Shown here: positions 17,141-28,185 of the stretch, piece by piece
Position numbering within the stretch: position 1 is the stretch's first letter
Layout: each line of letters starts with the position of its first letter
The notes under the pieces: model-generated
Seen by the model: only the letters and a program-made list of their open reading frames with translations
Databases searched by the model: none
What the model was told of the DNA's origin: nothing
Assembly: GCA_947497145.1 (NCBI GenBank)
Contig: CANMFQ010000018.1
Location: 1 to 64,000, forward strand
Reading direction: 5' to 3'
Length of the DNA stretch: 64,000 nt
From: an uncultured Flavobacteriaceae bacterium
GTDB taxonomy: Bacteria; Bacteroidota; Bacteroidia; Flavobacteriales; Flavobacteriaceae
Position numbers and translations under genes: made by a program

Positions 17141-20100
17141 ATGCTCCCTAAAAACACACGACATATTTGTTATGTTGTCTTTTTTGTACTGCTAGCTGCT
17201 GTTTGTAAAACGACAATAGCAAATGCAAAAGTTTTTGCTTTACTAGCGGAGATGAGTTCTCTTGTGGAGAACAAGTCAGAAGCTTTAAAGAAAGAGAAAC
17301 AAATAATAGCTACCTACAAAACGTATTCCGATACAAATAAGGCAAATGATAATGTCCTTGTTTCCAACATGTTTAATACCCTTATTCAAGGTGCTGATGA
17401 AGAAGTGAACTGTTCTATTGATGGTACAACAATAGCTCGCTTTAATCTTTGTGGTGATTTTGATGACCGCATCATTTCATTAGCAGGAGGCCCGTATGCT
17501 AATGTAGTATGGGAAAATGTAACAGGTGGCTGTACTCCTGATTTAAATAGTCCATGCCCCTCATCATCATGTACCTATACAGTAGTTGGCACTGCTCAGA
17601 CTTTTGCTATTGATGCCAATAGTATTTCTCCCAGTGGCGATGAGTTTCGCGTTAGAGTAGATAATGGTGATTACTATTATTTTGAAGTGACAAAAAGTAC
17701 GATTACGCAAAGCTTTGTAAAAAAAGATGTTGAATGTGGTGTTAATGGGCGTATTCAAATAACCGGACTGTCAAGTGCTTATGAATTTAGTATTGATGGG
17801 GGTAGTGGTTTTGGTTCATGGCAAGGGCCTATCTTTGATAATCTAATTGCTGGTAGTTATAACGTAAAAGCGAGACTAAAAAATACCTACGGTGCTTGTG
17901 AATATCCATATCTGCCAATTGAGATAGAAGAAAAAAACATCACAATTGAAGCCACTTTTGTTGACGTACAATGTGCAAGTGATTTGGGAAGTATAACCGT
18001 AAATGTGAATAACTCAGTTAGTGGTCCGTACAAATATACCTTATTAGATAATCATGGTAATGCGCAAGAATTTACCGCCTATTTAGCTGAAGATAGTTAT
18101 ACTTTTCCAGCAGTAGGTCTTGGTACGTACATGGTTCAAGTACAAACACAACAATGTAAGGGAGATCAATTAAATGGAATTGACCCACCAAGGCAAGATC
18201 GTGATACCAACGGAAACCCTATAATCATTGGTGGCGGTATTACTGCTTTGGAAGCTTCCACAGAGGTGAATAATAGTTTTGGTTGTGCAACCATTAATAG
18301 TGTCGATATTAAAATTAATACAACGGGAGGTACGGCTCCTTATACCTATGTGGTGAATGGATCAGGTGCATCAAGTGCACCGTATACTGCAAATAGTACC
18401 TATACCGTAACATCTCCTGGAAGTTATGATTTTTTAATTACCGATAGTAATGGTTGTACAACAACGGCTTCTTCAGATGTAGAAGAATTGTCACCGCCAA
18501 CTATAAACCCAATAGGGATTGACGGAACATGCTCAAATGGAGGGGCAAGAATTAATTTTGACATTGTAAACGCTAATGGTTATAATTTGTCGTATCGCAT
18601 TAATCCGAGTGATTCGTGGACTTCAAATAGCTCAATTTCCGTTGATGCAACACCAAGTGGAACCACATATTCAACTATTGAGGTGCGTTATCAGCAAGGC
18701 GCTTTTGAATGTACTATGGATTTGGCAGATGTTACCGTCAGTAGTGTTAGTGCCGTTTCGAGTTCGGCAACAAAAATTGCAGATACCAAGTGTACTGGTT
18801 CAGGAAGCCATGAAGGTGGGCAAATTGATTTTACTCCTGCTACAGGAGGAACAGGAAGCGGTTACACCTATAGCGTAGACGGAATTAATTTTAGTTCAAC
18901 GCCTTCATTTAAAAATTTGGTAGCAGGTTCGTATACGCCCATGATTGAAGATGACGGAGGCTGTCGCTTAGAGCTTTCTCCGATAACTATTGTAGGTGTA
19001 GATCCACCCACTGATATTGATTTTATTAGCTCAAATAGTAGTTGTGTAAATACTACAATTGATTTGCAATTGGTGCCAACAAGTAATACAGCTATAGTCA
19101 ACTATTCCATAATAAGTCCTACCACTATAAATAATGGTACTAGCGATACTTTTGCCGCTTTAGATGCATCAAAATCGTACATATTTCAAATTACTGATGC
19201 TAATAATTGTACTTATACAGAAGGGTATTCACCCGAAGTTGTAAGTAGTATAAGAGTCAAAGTAAAATCAGGGAACGACATCCGAATATGTTCGGGAGGA
19301 ACTACAGGTTCAGGAAGTTTTTTAATTGATGGTTTTTCAAATAATTATACATACAATATTAATGGAGGAGTTGAAAGTGCTCCTCAGAACGATTCAGAGA
19401 TTACCATTACCAATCTTAGTGCAAATACATACACCATCACAGTTACTGATGTAGATACAGCTTGCACAGACACGGCTAGTTTTACCATACAAGAACCACC
19501 TACACCCTTATCATTAACCGGAAATGTAACTCCTATGAGTTGTGCTAATGGAAATTTAGGAAGAGTAGAGGCGCAACCAACAGGTGGCTGGGGTAATACT
19601 AGGTATACGCTTATTTTTCCAGGGGGAACTACGGTAGGGCCCAATTCGGGAGCTTTTTTTGGTAACCTTTCGGTTGCGGGTACATACACCCTACAAGCTA
19701 CGGATGCTGAAGGCTGTACAGCAAGTTTTACGTTTGACCTTACCCGTATCAATGCACCAACTATAGCGCTAGATAATGCGGCTTCAAATTTTTGTTATTC
19801 ATTTGAAAATGACGCTACTCTTGTTGTAAGTTCTACAGCAGGAACCGCCACAGTAGCAACACATAAATATAGAATTAATGGAGGTGCACTGCAAACAAGC
19901 CCAACTTTTACTGGGCTGAAACCAGGAGATTATACAATTGAAGTGGTTGATGGTAATAATTGTTCAAACGAGCTTAATGTAACCATACAACCACAATTAC
20001 GAGTGAGTACTAATATTGAAACAGAAATACCCTGCGGTAGTGATAATGGGCAAATTGAAGTAGCTGTTACAGGAGGATATTTGGCCAGTACCACACCTAA

Positions 20101-23100
20101 AACCTATGCCGTAAGTACTGATAGTGGAACGACCTTTGGAGCCGAAACACCTTTTACAACAAATACCTTTTTATATAACACGAGGGTAGCAGGAGATTAT
20201 ATTTTTAGAATAACTGATAATAGAGGCTGTATTGCCGAGTCTGAGCCAATTAAACTTAATCCTCCAGAAAGTATTAATCCAGCAAGCGTAAGGGTAACCC
20301 CAGCGAGTTGTGGTAAAACAGATAATGGTATTGTAACTATAGTACCAGACGCAACAAGTGGAGTACCCGGATATGAGATTAGTTTTAATGGTGGCCCGTT
20401 TAGTGCGCAAGCTACATTTTCGAATTTAACGGCAGGAACTTCTTATAATTATGTGGTTCGTGATTCAAGAGGTTGTACCACCTTAACGGCTTCGGTTACT
20501 ATACCAGTAGATAACACTCCTCCTCCTGATGCCACGGTATCGGCTAATTTAGCAACTTGTACTACTGGGGTCTTAGAAGGGGCTATAGATGTTACAGCAG
20601 TGAGCGGCGGAACAGCTAACTATACCTATATTTTGCAAAATGAATTTGGTGTAGAAATTGATAGCATCGGCCCAACGGCAAGTACAACAGGTACTTTTGA
20701 CAATGTGCCCCCAGGTGATTATCGTATTGTTACTATTGATGCTTTGGGTTGTAGAGATATAGATTATGTTACCATAGAACAAAATACCATTCAAGTATTA
20801 CCAGACCCTGTTACCCCAGTTTGTGATGTGACTGGTTTTAGTAATACAGTTGAAATATTTGGAGGAGGAGGTCCTTTTTTAATCCGTTTAGTTAATATCG
20901 GAAGCCCAGCTCCTGTAAATTCTCCCCCTAGAAGACATACTTTTTCTGGCTTGCAATATGGAGTGGTTTATACGGTAGAGGTTACTGATCAAAGCACTGG
21001 ATGCGTGTATCTCGATGAAATCCCACCAGTTAATGGGCCATCAACATTACAAGTTAGTGCAAATACTACAAATGGTTATTGTGATGCTAATCGTTATGGT
21101 CAAATTGTTTATCAAATTGATGGGTTTACTAATGGTAGTAATTTACGTGTAGAGGTACTAAACTCAGATGACGGTACACGCACCACAATTGCATCCCCAG
21201 TAGGAGTTTCACCAACCTACAGTGGAACATATGAAGCATTACCTGGTAATTATCAAATTATTGTAACAGATCTTACGGATAATTGTAGTGCTGCAACCCC
21301 TGTTACGATAACGCAGAATCTCCCTGCTATTGATGTTTTGTCAACCGATCCGGCTAATTGTACCTCCGATGGTTCCATTACCGTACAAGGTAGTGGAGGT
21401 AATGGTGGTCCGTATACATTTGCATTTATGGCAGTGGGAACAACACCCACTTCAGCAGATTTTACAGCAAGTACTACATTTTTTGGTCCAGAAGGAACTT
21501 ATGATGTTTATGTAAAAGATGCTTCGGGCTGTACCTCATTTGCAATTGCTGAAATTATTCCTATTGATCCATCATTGCCAGCTCCTTCCTTTGTTGTAAA
21601 TAATCAATGTGCTGTTGCTTCGCCATCGTTTAATATTTCGGTTCGAGTACCATCGTCAGTAAATACGCCAAGGTTTACTTTGGGTGGCGATGCTCAATTT
21701 CCTGTTGATAATGGTAGTTATTGGGAGTACACCTATATTGTAAACACCCCTGGAGACTATATTGTCGATGTTGTTGATGCCAATGGCTGTACAAGTAGTG
21801 GTACGGCTTCTGTATACGAGTTTCTTTCTGCTTCAGGAGGTTTTACTACAACCCCTAGTTGTAATAACGCCGATGGGCAAATAACAATAACCACCAATGG
21901 TGGCAGTGGTAATTTCAATTACGAGCTTACAGGTACTGATGCTTTAGGTGCAGCAATAGGTCCTATTACACAGGTTGATAACCAAATATTTACTAATATT
22001 CGGCCTGGTGACTATCAAGTATTGGTGACCGACAGGGATGTGGATGATGGGTCTTCTAATTGTACATATCTTGTAGATGATATTAATTTAGAAGCAGCCG
22101 TTTCTCCTGTAATATTACCTACAGCACTTGAAAATATAAGCTGTCATGACGCTAATGATGGCAGTATTAATATTACTTTAGAAGCGGGGTCTGATGTTGA
22201 TTCTCCTATCAATTATCGTTTATTAAACTATACTACCAGAGCATTAATAAGTAGTAACTTTTCAGGTTCTTTTACAGGCTTATCAGAAGGGCGCTATGAA
22301 GTTGAGGTCGTAACAGCTAGAAACTGTACCGATTTGTCAGGAGAGCTTGTTATTACAAATCCTCCATTGTTTAGCATCACGGCTGATGCAACGCCATTTA
22401 TGTGCGATCCTGGATCAAACCGTTTAAGTTCATCTACTGTCACAGCCACCATTACCAATACTGGTACACCATCTAATTATAGGTACAGTATTACGGGCTA
22501 TGAAAACTATCAGACTAGTAATACTTTCGAGATTACTGATAATGGAACTACACAAAATATAACCGTATACGCTATTGATGATAAAGGTTGTCGTTCAGAA
22601 GCATCGGTAGTAATTAATCAACCAACAGCTATTATTTCACAAATAATAGCAAGTGATGCTTTAGATTGCAGAAACCCAGAACGCGTTCGTATTCAAGTAC
22701 AAGGAACTACAAATTTTACCATTTCTACGGTTTCAGCGACACCTGTAGCAGCTGTTGCTAATACGGCTGGGCAAGATTATGTAGATGTGTTTTTACCCGC
22801 TTCAGGAGATTATATTTTTGAAGTAAAAGATAATTCACCTTTGGGTTGTGCTTATCCCATGCCTATTTATACCGTTGAAGAGCCGGCAAAACCAACAGTT
22901 GTAATTCAAGAAGCAACACCAGTAAAATGCTCTAATGGTATAGAAGGTGAATTTAATATAACAGTTACTGATTACGTAGGGGAGTATCATTACAAAGTAT
23001 ATAGCGGTAGTGATCCTGCAAAAACAACTGTTTTGGTTGAAGGTGATTTTAATACCGCCAATAATCCTGAGAAAATAACGGGTTTTGCGGGGGGTAATTT

Positions 23101-25627
23101 TTTCGTAGAAGTAACAGCAAAAGGGGCGCCTTACTGTAGTGCTGATAGCAATATTGGCACCATTAGAACACCGAATGGAGAATTGAAGGTGAAAGCAATG
23201 GAAGTAGGCAATGTAAGTTGTGCTAATGATAGTGGAAGTATTGAGGCCAATGGTTTTGGAGGTTGGGATACTTCACCCTATACATACCGGTTGTTAAAAG
23301 ATAATGGTGCTGGCTATGTCGAAGTTGCAGGCTATTCAAGTAGTAATGAATTTAATAATTTGTCAAGTGGTGATTATCGTGTTGAAATAAGAGATATAGC
23401 AGGCTGTATAGCTACTGATGATATTACTTTGTCGATGCTTGTTGCTATCAATGCAGGTATTAGAGAGCCTATGGGATTGCAATGTCCAAATGGAAACAAT
23501 GCTGTTTTAGAGGTTTATGATCCAACAACTGGTGATGCTGATACGGCAACAGCAGGGGCCTCAGGAGGATACGCTAGATCAGGATATACCTATCGATTAT
23601 TGTATTTAAATAGCAATGATAATACAGATATAGTTTCAACAAGTGGTTTGCAGAATAGTCCCACTTTTATTGGTGCTAGTGGAGGCTTTATTAGTGAAGG
23701 TTGGTATGCTATTGAAGTGACTTCAGGTTTTCAATGTTCTTTTGTAACAGCGCCTTATTTTGTAAGTCCGCCAGAACCAATTCAACCAAAATTGATAATG
23801 ACAAGGGTGCCAGGTTGCGGTGGCTTGGGAGAGATGCGATTATTTGTAGAAAATTTTGATCCAGCTTTCACCTATGAATATGTAGGTTTTGAAGATGATG
23901 TTCAAGTAGGCAGTTATAAAGATTTACCTGCAAGTGCATCTATTTTAATAGAAGGTGTTGAGCAAATACTATATCAGTTTGATGTGAGAAAGAAAAATAG
24001 CGCTAATGTGTGTGAAGCTGTTCGTTCTAACGGAATTAGAATGTCAGATGCTGATGATATCACATTAATAACGAATTCACCCATTGATCCTATTTCTTGC
24101 GCTTCAGAAATTGATGGCCGTATTGAATCATTTACGAGTGGAGGTGTAGGAGACGAAATGTTTACACTGTATATTGGTCAACCTATCGATGGTTTCAATA
24201 AAGGATCGGCTACTATTTTTAGAGAACCTCAGTCAGAAGGCACTTTTGAAGGGTTACCAGAGGGATCAGACTATTGGATAGGCGTAACCAGCGGTGTTTC
24301 TTGTGAGGCTATTGATGGTCCTTTTGAAGTATTGAGACCTGACCCTATTATTTATAACTCATCGTCGACTCCAGTGAGTTGTAATGGTGGAACCGATGGT
24401 TCAGTAACCGTGGAAATAATTAGTGGAGGAGAAGGTTTGATACAATTTGCTATTGCACCTGATTTTGATAAATTCTTTAGTGATTCTGCTATGCCTGGTG
24501 TATATACTTTTGACAATTTGAGTGCAGGAGATCACGAGGTATTAATTCAAGATGAAAATGGATGCCCTGAAAGAGTTACGATAACAGTTGCTCAGCCACA
24601 AGAATTAAATGCAGATGCCACAACAACGCCAGAAACTTGTATTGGATTTGAAGATGGTACCATAACTTTGGTTATAACTGGAGGTACCCCTTATATTGAC
24701 CCCATTACATCGAAGGCCTATTATGAGACGAAGTTTATAGGACCAAACTCAGATGGTAGTGAAGTGTTTGTTCGTAATGATGATTTGCATTTTGAAAATT
24801 TAGTTGGAGGCGAATCATATGTTATTTTAATTCAAGACGCTAATTCGTGCTTTACTGATGTAATCGTACCTATAGAAATTGGGGTCGATTTAACTGCAAG
24901 TGCTCAGGTAAGTTATGGATGTGAGGGTATTTTTCCTAATAATGAAGCACGAGTGAATATCGAAAATACTGATTTGTTACCAGCGCTCTTATTTGCATTA
25001 GACCCAATAGATCCTACCAATGCAATTACTTCAAATGCAGGAGCAGAATTTGTTTGGGGAGATTTGACTCCGGGCGATCATATTGTATACATCTACCATG
25101 AAAATGGATGTACAAATACAGTTGAATTTTCTATTGACGCTTATGAACCTTTGCTTTTATCAGCAGAAAAAACAGGGCCTAATGAAGTGACCGCAACGGC
25201 AACAGGCGGGTATGGTAGTTATGAGTTTTTCTTTCAAGGGGTTTCTACAGGCAGTGAAAGGGTATTTCATACTAATGTAAGTACAGTGGTTACCATTCAA
25301 GTAGAAGATCAAGGTGGTTGCGTGGCTGTTGTAACAATTCCCTTTGAGTTTACTGGGAAACTAGAAATACCAAATTACTTTACACCAGACGGAGATAATC
25401 AGAATGATTTATGGGCACCTAAATACCGAGAGTATTACCCCAATATTGTGGTTAAAATTTTTGATCGCTATGGCAGAATAGTTAAAGTTTTAGATCAAAT
25501 AGAAAAATGGGATGGCAACTATGGAATAAACGGATTGCCTTTACCATCAGGTGATTATTGGTATGAAGTAAATGCAAATGATAAAAGTAAGCTACGATAT
25601 ATTGGTCACTTTACACTCATAAGATAA
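17141..25627 (+). CDS. Giant SprB-repeat surface protein with T9SS type B sorting domain
   Basis: A 2,828-residue exported protein. A signal peptide covers about residues 1-28. The body is a long series of SprB-like modules of roughly 75-100 residues, each typically with a Cys followed by G-D/N-G (for example VSCNGGTDGSVTVEIISGG near residue 2407), a central PYTYxV strand and a closing ITDxNGC motif. The last about 88 residues (from LEIPNYFTPDGDNQNDLW) form the CHU_C gliding-motility C-terminal domain that directs secretion by the type IX system and surface attachment. It resembles SprB adhesins used in gliding and adhesion. The usual PorP/SprF-like partner gene is not next to it. The 143-bp region upstream is shared with the divergent sugar dehydrogenase. 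Confidence 0.93.
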   Translation: MLPKNTRHICYVVFFVLLAAVCKTTIANAKVFALLAEMSSLVENKSEALKKEKQIIATYKTYSDTNKANDNVLVSNMFNTLIQGADEEVNCSIDGTTIARFNLCGDFDDRIISLAGGPYANVVWENVTGGCTPDLNSPCPSSSCTYTVVGTAQTFAIDANSISPSGDEFRVRVDNGDYYYFEVTKSTITQSFVKKDVECGVNGRIQITGLSSAYEFSIDGGSGFGSWQGPIFDNLIAGSYNVKARLKNTYGACEYPYLPIEIEEKNITIEATFVDVQCASDLGSITVNVNNSVSGPYKYTLLDNHGNAQEFTAYLAEDSYTFPAVGLGTYMVQVQTQQCKGDQLNGIDPPRQDRDTNGNPIIIGGGITALEASTEVNNSFGCATINSVDIKINTTGGTAPYTYVVNGSGASSAPYTANSTYTVTSPGSYDFLITDSNGCTTTASSDVEELSPPTINPIGIDGTCSNGGARINFDIVNANGYNLSYRINPSDSWTSNSSISVDATPSGTTYSTIEVRYQQGAFECTMDLADVTVSSVSAVSSSATKIADTKCTGSGSHEGGQIDFTPATGGTGSGYTYSVDGINFSSTPSFKNLVAGSYTPMIEDDGGCRLELSPITIVGVDPPTDIDFISSNSSCVNTTIDLQLVPTSNTAIVNYSIISPTTINNGTSDTFAALDASKSYIFQITDANNCTYTEGYSPEVVSSIRVKVKSGNDIRICSGGTTGSGSFLIDGFSNNYTYNINGGVESAPQNDSEITITNLSANTYTITVTDVDTACTDTASFTIQEPPTPLSLTGNVTPMSCANGNLGRVEAQPTGGWGNTRYTLIFPGGTTVGPNSGAFFGNLSVAGTYTLQATDAEGCTASFTFDLTRINAPTIALDNAASNFCYSFENDATLVVSSTAGTATVATHKYRINGGALQTSPTFTGLKPGDYTIEVVDGNNCSNELNVTIQPQLRVSTNIETEIPCGSDNGQIEVAVTGGYLASTTPKTYAVSTDSGTTFGAETPFTTNTFLYNTRVAGDYIFRITDNRGCIAESEPIKLNPPESINPASVRVTPASCGKTDNGIVTIVPDATSGVPGYEISFNGGPFSAQATFSNLTAGTSYNYVVRDSRGCTTLTASVTIPVDNTPPPDATVSANLATCTTGVLEGAIDVTAVSGGTANYTYILQNEFGVEIDSIGPTASTTGTFDNVPPGDYRIVTIDALGCRDIDYVTIEQNTIQVLPDPVTPVCDVTGFSNTVEIFGGGGPFLIRLVNIGSPAPVNSPPRRHTFSGLQYGVVYTVEVTDQSTGCVYLDEIPPVNGPSTLQVSANTTNGYCDANRYGQIVYQIDGFTNGSNLRVEVLNSDDGTRTTIASPVGVSPTYSGTYEALPGNYQIIVTDLTDNCSAATPVTITQNLPAIDVLSTDPANCTSDGSITVQGSGGNGGPYTFAFMAVGTTPTSADFTASTTFFGPEGTYDVYVKDASGCTSFAIAEIIPIDPSLPAPSFVVNNQCAVASPSFNISVRVPSSVNTPRFTLGGDAQFPVDNGSYWEYTYIVNTPGDYIVDVVDANGCTSSGTASVYEFLSASGGFTTTPSCNNADGQITITTNGGSGNFNYELTGTDALGAAIGPITQVDNQIFTNIRPGDYQVLVTDRDVDDGSSNCTYLVDDINLEAAVSPVILPTALENISCHDANDGSINITLEAGSDVDSPINYRLLNYTTRALISSNFSGSFTGLSEGRYEVEVVTARNCTDLSGELVITNPPLFSITADATPFMCDPGSNRLSSSTVTATITNTGTPSNYRYSITGYENYQTSNTFEITDNGTTQNITVYAIDDKGCRSEASVVINQPTAIISQIIASDALDCRNPERVRIQVQGTTNFTISTVSATPVAAVANTAGQDYVDVFLPASGDYIFEVKDNSPLGCAYPMPIYTVEEPAKPTVVIQEATPVKCSNGIEGEFNITVTDYVGEYHYKVYSGSDPAKTTVLVEGDFNTANNPEKITGFAGGNFFVEVTAKGAPYCSADSNIGTIRTPNGELKVKAMEVGNVSCANDSGSIEANGFGGWDTSPYTYRLLKDNGAGYVEVAGYSSSNEFNNLSSGDYRVEIRDIAGCIATDDITLSMLVAINAGIREPMGLQCPNGNNAVLEVYDPTTGDADTATAGASGGYARSGYTYRLLYLNSNDNTDIVSTSGLQNSPTFIGASGGFISEGWYAIEVTSGFQCSFVTAPYFVSPPEPIQPKLIMTRVPGCGGLGEMRLFVENFDPAFTYEYVGFEDDVQVGSYKDLPASASILIEGVEQILYQFDVRKKNSANVCEAVRSNGIRMSDADDITLITNSPIDPISCASEIDGRIESFTSGGVGDEMFTLYIGQPIDGFNKGSATIFREPQSEGTFEGLPEGSDYWIGVTSGVSCEAIDGPFEVLRPDPIIYNSSSTPVSCNGGTDGSVTVEIISGGEGLIQFAIAPDFDKFFSDSAMPGVYTFDNLSAGDHEVLIQDENGCPERVTITVAQPQELNADATTTPETCIGFEDGTITLVITGGTPYIDPITSKAYYETKFIGPNSDGSEVFVRNDDLHFENLVGGESYVILIQDANSCFTDVIVPIEIGVDLTASAQVSYGCEGIFPNNEARVNIENTDLLPALLFALDPIDPTNAITSNAGAEFVWGDLTPGDHIVYIYHENGCTNTVEFSIDAYEPLLLSAEKTGPNEVTATATGGYGSYEFFFQGVSTGSERVFHTNVSTVVTIQVEDQGGCVAVVTIPFEFTGKLEIPNYFTPDGDNQNDLWAPKYREYYPNIVVKIFDRYGRIVKVLDQIEKWDGNYGINGLPLPSGDYWYEVNANDKSKLRYIGHFTLIR

Positions 25628-25736
25628 CGGTTCATATTAAAATAAACATCTATACGTCTGTCGATTTTAAAATGTTAGCATTTGAATAGGTTTATTATTC
25701 TAGTCCTAAAGGAGTGTCTTAATAGGTAACTTTTTT

Positions 25737-26513
25737 TTGTATCTTCAACTTTTCAATTCGTTAAATAGAAAAGTATTGAAGGGTTTATTTTTAAATAAAA
25801 ATCATTTTATTTTTATCGTAGGTATCATACTACTGCAAAGTTGTGTAGGGCAACAAACTCCGCATTTGATTGATGCTGAGATGGAAACAGTTGTTACCGA
25901 AAAGCTAAGTTACTACTTGTATTACCCTGAAAATTATGAGACGGAGCCAGAAAAAAAATTTCCCATTTTGTTGTTTTTGCACGGAGGAGGAGACTCGGGA
26001 GATAGTCTTGGTGCGATAAAGCGAAGTGGACCACCTAAAATGATTGTTGAAGGTAAAAAATTTCCTTTTTTAATTCTTGCTCCGCAAAACCCATATCAAA
26101 AAAAATGGTGGAATACCCGTGCTGTAAATCAGTTACTAGATAGTATTGTGGCTACCAACCGAATTGATAAAAAACGCATCTATTTAACTGGTTTGAGTAG
26201 GGGGGGAGGTGCTGCTTGGGAAATGGCTGTACAATACCCAAGTAAATTTGCAGCTTTGGCCGTAGTTTGCGGCATGACTCCTGTGCCCTATGCTGCATGG
26301 ATTGATAAAAAGATGCCTATTTGGGTTTTTCATGGCGAAAAAGATAAATCAGTCCCTTTTACTGAATCAGAAACTATGGTTAATAGATTGCAAGCAATTG
26401 GCTATGACGTAAAATTTACCAAGTATCCTGATGTGGGGCATGAATCTTGGGTTAAAGCATATCAGACCGAAGAATTATATGAATGGTTTATGCAACAACA
26501 ACGTTTGAATTAA
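25737..26513 (+). CDS. Alpha/beta hydrolase esterase lipoprotein
   Basis: An esterase of the prolyl-oligopeptidase/PHB-depolymerase-like group, up to 258 residues. A lipoprotein signal ending ILLQSCVG is followed by LLFLHGGGDSGDSLG (oxyanion region), the nucleophile elbow GLSRGGG, a catalytic Asp in FHGEKDKSVPF and a His in DVGHESW. No ATG lies upstream of the signal; the open frame starts with TTG at 25737 and another TTG at 25779 would begin LKGLFLNKNHF, a more typical lipoprotein start. Next to a sulfatase, it may remove ester groups from a glycan. Product assignment is firm, substrate is not. Confidence 0.85.
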   Translation: MYLQLFNSLNRKVLKGLFLNKNHFIFIVGIILLQSCVGQQTPHLIDAEMETVVTEKLSYYLYYPENYETEPEKKFPILLFLHGGGDSGDSLGAIKRSGPPKMIVEGKKFPFLILAPQNPYQKKWWNTRAVNQLLDSIVATNRIDKKRIYLTGLSRGGGAAWEMAVQYPSKFAALAVVCGMTPVPYAAWIDKKMPIWVFHGEKDKSVPFTESETMVNRLQAIGYDVKFTKYPDVGHESWVKAYQTEELYEWFMQQQRLN

Positions 26514-26661
26514 CATATACTTACGGGGAATAGTAATACGTATTCTTTTTTAACAACTTATGCGTTTCTTTATGAACGGTAAACTGTTGATGTAGGTATT
26601 GTTATTATGGTCATTTTTAGTATTTTTATTGCAACCTAAATAACCCAATAAACCTTTAGCA

Positions 26662-28146
26662 ATGAACATAGTAAAGCTAGTAATCTTAGTGTTTTCTTTT
26701 CTTTTTTCCTCAAACGTAATAGCGCAAACAAAGCGTAAGAAAGCTAAAAAACAGCGACCTAGAAATGTGATTTTTATTTTAACAGATGATCATCGGTATG
26801 ATTATATGGGTTTTACAGGGAAAGTACCATGGCTTGAAACGCCAAATATGGATAAACTGGCTGCAGAAGGAGCTTATTTACCCAATGCGTTTGTTACTAC
26901 TTCACTGTGTTCGCCCAGTAGAGCGTCTATTTTGACAGGGCAGTTTTCTCATTCACACACAATTGTTGATAATCAAGCTCCAGACCCGGGAAATCTAACT
27001 TATTTTCCGCAGTATCTTGAAAAAGCTGGATATCAAACAAGCTTTTTTGGTAAATGGCATATGGGTGATCATGGAGATGAGCCACAGCCTGGTTTTACAC
27101 ATTGGGAAAGTTTTCCGGGGCAGGGTGTTTATTACAACCCTACTTTGAATATTAATGGTACGCGGATTGCTTATAAAGATTCTACCTATATCACAGATTT
27201 ACTTACCGAACATGCTATTGATTGGTTAAACAAACGAGATAAAAAGAAACCGTTCTTTCTGTACCTTTCTCACAAGGCCGTTCATGCTGGTTTTCAACCC
27301 GCTAAAAGACATAAAGGTAGGTATAAAGGAAAAAAAATTGCCTTGCCAGCTACTTATGAACAAACAAAAACAGGTGCTTATCGTGATTTGAAATGGCCGC
27401 AATGGGTTGCCGATCAGCGTATTAGTTGGCATGGTGTAGATTATATGTATCATGATAATCAACATATTTATGATATGGTTGTAGACTACTGTGAAACGCT
27501 TTTAGGGGTTGATGAGAGTGTTGGAACTGTAATGGATTATTTAGAAAAAGAAGGCTTAGATGAGTCTACTCTTGTGATATATATGGGTGATAACGGTTTT
27601 AGTTGGGGTGAGCATGGATTGATAGATAAACGTCATTTTTATGAAGAATCTGTAAAAGTGCCCTTGTTGGTACGATGCCCAGAGTTGTTTGAAGGTGGTA
27701 AAACACCCCAGCAGATGGTGCAGAATATTGATATAGGACCTACTATTTTAGCCGAAGCAGGGGTAAAAAAGCCCGATCATATGCCAGGCGTATCTTTTAT
27801 ACCTATTTTAACGGGAGATACCAGTGTTGAAACACGAAAAGAGGTTTTTTATGAGTACTATTGGGAGTATGACTTTCCTATGACACCAACGGTTTTTGGC
27901 ATGCGAACAGATCGTTATAAATACATGAAATTTCATGGTATTTGGGATCGAAATGAGCTATATGATCTTAAAAATGATCCTGAAGAGATGTATAATCTTA
28001 TTGCAGATCCTGATATGCAAGAAGTTGCTAAATCAATGTCAGCTGCTATTTATGATTGGTTAGAGGAATCAAATGGTATGCAAATTCCCTTGAAACGAAC
28101 CGTAAAATATCGCTTTGGAGATTTTAAACATAAAGGAGAGCATTGA
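26662..28146 (+). CDS. Type I sulfatase, exported
   Basis: A 494-residue alkaline-phosphatase-fold sulfatase that hydrolyses sulfate esters, here probably on a polysaccharide. A signal peptide ends near FSSNVIAQ (residue 21). Metal-binding TDD is at residues 41-43, and the signature CSPSRASILTG starts at Cys83, the residue that is converted to formylglycine. Further motifs are FFGKWHMG and YMGDNGFSWGEHG. The C-terminal part (YKYMKFHGIWDRNELYDLKNDP) is of the arylsulfatase/GlcNAc-6-sulfatase-like class. It converges on a SusC-SusD-VCBS block, which suggests uptake of a sulfated glycan. No sulfatase-maturing enzyme is present in the window. Confidence 0.93.
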   Translation: MNIVKLVILVFSFLFSSNVIAQTKRKKAKKQRPRNVIFILTDDHRYDYMGFTGKVPWLETPNMDKLAAEGAYLPNAFVTTSLCSPSRASILTGQFSHSHTIVDNQAPDPGNLTYFPQYLEKAGYQTSFFGKWHMGDHGDEPQPGFTHWESFPGQGVYYNPTLNINGTRIAYKDSTYITDLLTEHAIDWLNKRDKKKPFFLYLSHKAVHAGFQPAKRHKGRYKGKKIALPATYEQTKTGAYRDLKWPQWVADQRISWHGVDYMYHDNQHIYDMVVDYCETLLGVDESVGTVMDYLEKEGLDESTLVIYMGDNGFSWGEHGLIDKRHFYEESVKVPLLVRCPELFEGGKTPQQMVQNIDIGPTILAEAGVKKPDHMPGVSFIPILTGDTSVETRKEVFYEYYWEYDFPMTPTVFGMRTDRYKYMKFHGIWDRNELYDLKNDPEEMYNLIADPDMQEVAKSMSAAIYDWLEESNGMQIPLKRTVKYRFGDFKHKGEH

Positions 28147-28185
28147 GATGTTTAAAAGAAAAGGTGTTCTTAATTTTTGATAAGT

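Noticed and set aside
17141-25627. CRISPR-like or tandem DNA repeat inside the giant gene
   Set aside because: The repetition is at protein level in diverged modules; there are no short identical repeats with regular spacers. No CRISPR array was noticed elsewhere either.
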